Assembly (NCBI RefSeq): GCF_009740395.1
Contig: NZ_WOXT01000003.1
Span: 1-64,000, forward strand
DNA length: 64,000 nt
Direction: 5' to 3'
Origin: Noviluteimonas gilva
GTDB lineage: Bacteria; Pseudomonadota; Gammaproteobacteria; Xanthomonadales; Xanthomonadaceae
Below the pieces are notes generated by a model that saw nothing but the letters and a program-made list of their open reading frames with translations, was not told the origin of the DNA and did no database searches. Below are positions 62,431 to 64,000 of this stretch, one piece after another (within the stretch, counting starts at the first letter, position 1; each line of letters opens with the position of its first letter). The position numbers were made by a program, and so were the translations under genes.

Positions 62431-63012
62431 TTACGCGGCTTCCGCGACGGGCTCCGAAATCGAAGCGTGCGCGCCGGCCATCGCATCGGTGCGATGCTGC
62501 GGCGAATACGCCACGCCTTCGGCGCGGACGAACTCGACGTCCGTGACACCCAGGAACCCGAGCGTGTGGCGCAGGTAGGCTTCCTGGAAATCGGCCGGGC
62601 TGCTGTCGCCGTAGATGCCGCCGCGGCCGCTGGCCACGATCAACTTCTTGCCCGTCGCCAGGCCTTCGGGCCCGTTCTCGGTGTAATGGAACGTCTTGCC
62701 GGCCACCGCGACGCGGTCGATCCACGCCTTCAGCGTCGAGGGGATGCCGAAGTTGTACATCGGCGCGCCGATCACGATGACGTCGCTGGCCAGGAACTGG
62801 TCCATGATCGCGTCGCCCTCGGCCTTGGCGGCCGCGTCGGTACCGCTGAGCACCGCACCGGTGAGGTGGGGGAGCGGATGGGTGTCGAGATCGCGATATT
62901 CGACCGTCAGACCCGGCACGGCAGCCTGCCAACGCGCGACAATTGCCGCACTCAGCTCGCGGGTCACGGAGTTTGCGCCCAGGGCGCTGGTGTCGAGATG
63001 GAGGAGTTTCAT
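62431..63012 (-). CDS. azoR: FMN-dependent NADH:azoreductase
   Basis: The 193-residue flavodoxin-fold enzyme has LLHLDTSALGANSVTRELS at the start, the FMN-binding APMYNFGIPSTLKAWIDR loop and ASGRGGIYGD. AzoR-type enzymes reduce azo bonds and quinones with NADH and are commonly induced by electrophiles. It is divergent from a LysR gene across 127 bases, the classic regulator-target arrangement. The active-site loops are complete. Confidence 0.95.
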   Translation of the reverse strand: MKLLHLDTSALGANSVTRELSAAIVARWQAAVPGLTVEYRDLDTHPLPHLTGAVLSGTDAAAKAEGDAIMDQFLASDVIVIGAPMYNFGIPSTLKAWIDRVAVAGKTFHYTENGPEGLATGKKLIVASGRGGIYGDSSPADFQEAYLRHTLGFLGVTDVEFVRAEGVAYSPQHRTDAMAGAHASISEPVAEAA

Positions 63013-63108
63013 GGCTAGGCCTCAAGTCCGGGCAGCGGGTCTGCTGCGTTGGGGCGAACTCTAGGCCGTTGCATCAGTGGGATAAAGATGGTCCAATGCC
63101 ACGCATCG

Positions 63109-63123
63109 TTGCAATAGTGGCAA
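63109..63123. promoter_or_regulatory. LysR-type operator between azoR and the regulator gene
   Basis: TTGC-AATAGTG-GCAA contains the LysR box pattern T-N11-A with dyad symmetry. It lies 17 bases before the LysR ATG, where autorepression would act, and about 100 bases upstream of azoR, where activation would be exerted. Confidence 0.5.
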
Positions 63124-63139
63124 TAGTCCGGAGCCCGTC

Positions 63140-64000
63140 ATGCAGGATCTCAACGATCTCTATTACTTCTCCGCCGTGGTCGACAACGGCGGCTTCGCGG
63201 CGGCCGAGCGCGCCCTGGGCATTCCCAAGTCCCGCCTGAGCCGCCGCATCAGCGCGCTGGAGAACGAGCTGGGCGTTCGCTTGCTTCAGCGTTCGACGCG
63301 CCGCTTCGCCGTCACCGACGTCGGCAGCGCAGTGCATCGCCACGCGCAGACGATGCTGGAAGAGGCCAAGGCCGCGCGCGAAGTGGTCGACCGGCTGAGT
63401 TCGGAGCCGCGCGGCACCATTCGCATGAGCGTGCCGGTGAGCTTCGCGCAGGAAATGATTCCGCGGCTGATGCCCGAGTTCCTCGCCAAGTACCCGCAGG
63501 TGCGCGTGCAACTGCACGTGAGCAATCGCCGCGTGGACGTGATCAACGAAGGCTTCGATCTTGCGATGCGCGTGCGCAACAAGCTCGACGACGACGGCAG
63601 CCTGGTGATGCGCACGTTCGGCCAGATCCAGGAATTGCTGGTGGCCAGCCCCGGTTATCTCGATCGCATGGGCCGCCCGAAGGATCCCGACGAACTGAAG
63701 GACCACGTCACGCTCAGCATGAACGAGGACGAGGCGCGCCAGCGTTGGGACCTGCAGGATGCGAACGGCGACATGCGCCGCGTCGATCTCAAGCCGCGCC
63801 TGGCGGGTTTCGATTTCCCGATGTTGATGGCGCTCGCGCGCCAGGGCATCGGCATCACGATGCTGCCCGAAACCGTGTGCGCCGATGCGATCCGCAATGG
63901 CGAGCTGGAAGTGGTGCTGCCCGAATGGCGCCTGCCGCAGGGCATCGCGCACCTGGTGTTCGCGTCGCGTCGTGGGTTGTTGCCCGCGGTGCGTGCGCTG
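63140..64000 (+). CDS. LysR family regulator (runs off the window)
   Basis: At least 287 codons are present and the frame stays open to the right edge. The N-terminal winged helix is typical: LYYFSAVVDNGGFAAAERAL, GIPKSRLSRRISALENELGV and RLLQRSTRRFAVTDVG. The effector domain begins PRGTIRMSVPVSFAQ and shows VQLHVSNRRVDVINEGFDLAMRV cut, PRLMPEFLAKYP and ARQGIGITMLPE. Regulators of this group control divergent quinone or azo reductases. Probably only a few residues are missing at the end. Confidence 0.95.
   Translation, partial: MQDLNDLYYFSAVVDNGGFAAAERALGIPKSRLSRRISALENELGVRLLQRSTRRFAVTDVGSAVHRHAQTMLEEAKAAREVVDRLSSEPRGTIRMSVPVSFAQEMIPRLMPEFLAKYPQVRVQLHVSNRRVDVINEGFDLAMRVRNKLDDDGSLVMRTFGQIQELLVASPGYLDRMGRPKDPDELKDHVTLSMNEDEARQRWDLQDANGDMRRVDLKPRLAGFDFPMLMALARQGIGITMLPETVCADAIRNGELEVVLPEWRLPQGIAHLVFASRRGLLPAVRAL

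Overview
The window is a high-GC, densely packed stretch of chromosome that looks like a gammaproteobacterium of the Lysobacter/Xanthomonas group. This rests on overall gene content: a TonB-dependent receptor with a long N-terminal region, a class II-like EPSP synthase in a serC-pheA-hisC-aroA operon, a Csu-type pilus operon preceded by a perfect CRP/Clp-type site, PHA-granule proteins and extreme GC3 codon use. I ran no database search; assignments come from reading motifs and recalling families. About 65 protein genes, one intact tRNA (tRNA-Val, CAC) and one tRNA-Leu fragment are supported.

Layout. 0-0.4 kb: probable end of an integrated element, marked by the 3' part of a tRNA-Leu(UAA) gene. 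0.4-7.4 kb: housekeeping and accessory single genes (cupin dioxygenase-like, YceH, fatty acid desaturase, EF-hand protein), a decaying two-component system (degenerate kinase plus response-regulator pseudogene) and a periplasmic beta-propeller. 7.4-11.5 kb: four-gene archaic chaperone-usher (Csu-like) pilus operon read leftward. 11.7-16.9 kb: secreted Calx-beta protein, LigD, SRAP protein. 16.9-26 kb: nucleotide-sugar dehydrogenase, glutamate-synthase-like protein, acetyltransferases, an ArsC-family protein, YjdM, a Tat-exported hydrolase and an AraC regulator. 26-30.7 kb: TonB-dependent receptor, M14 peptidase and a secreted beta-propeller.

30.8-43.6 kb is the most striking region: an unbroken rightward series of a Tat-signal TldD-type metalloprotease, a signal-less PmbA/TldE-type partner, a DUF4159 protein, a MoxR ATPase, a DUF58 protein, a BatA-like membrane protein, a DUF4175-like membrane protein, a further large membrane protein, and then a BlaI-type repressor with a BlaR1-type M56 sensor protease that has its own promoter and operator. 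It reads as an envelope-facing proteolysis/assembly module next to a self-regulated protease sensor.

43.6-55.7 kb: small enzymes, tRNA-Val, a lipid module (TetR, acyl-CoA-binding protein, Marinobacter-type fatty acyl-CoA reductase), a membrane-anchored Mrr-like protein, PHA-granule proteins, a patatin, an FHA protein and MsrPQ. 55.8-62.4 kb: serC-pheA-hisC-aroA with overlapping genes, a TonB-like protein and serS. 62.4-64 kb: azoreductase and a divergent LysR gene cut by the window edge. Two copies of a G-rich inverted repeat (46.0 and 52.1 kb) lie between genes.
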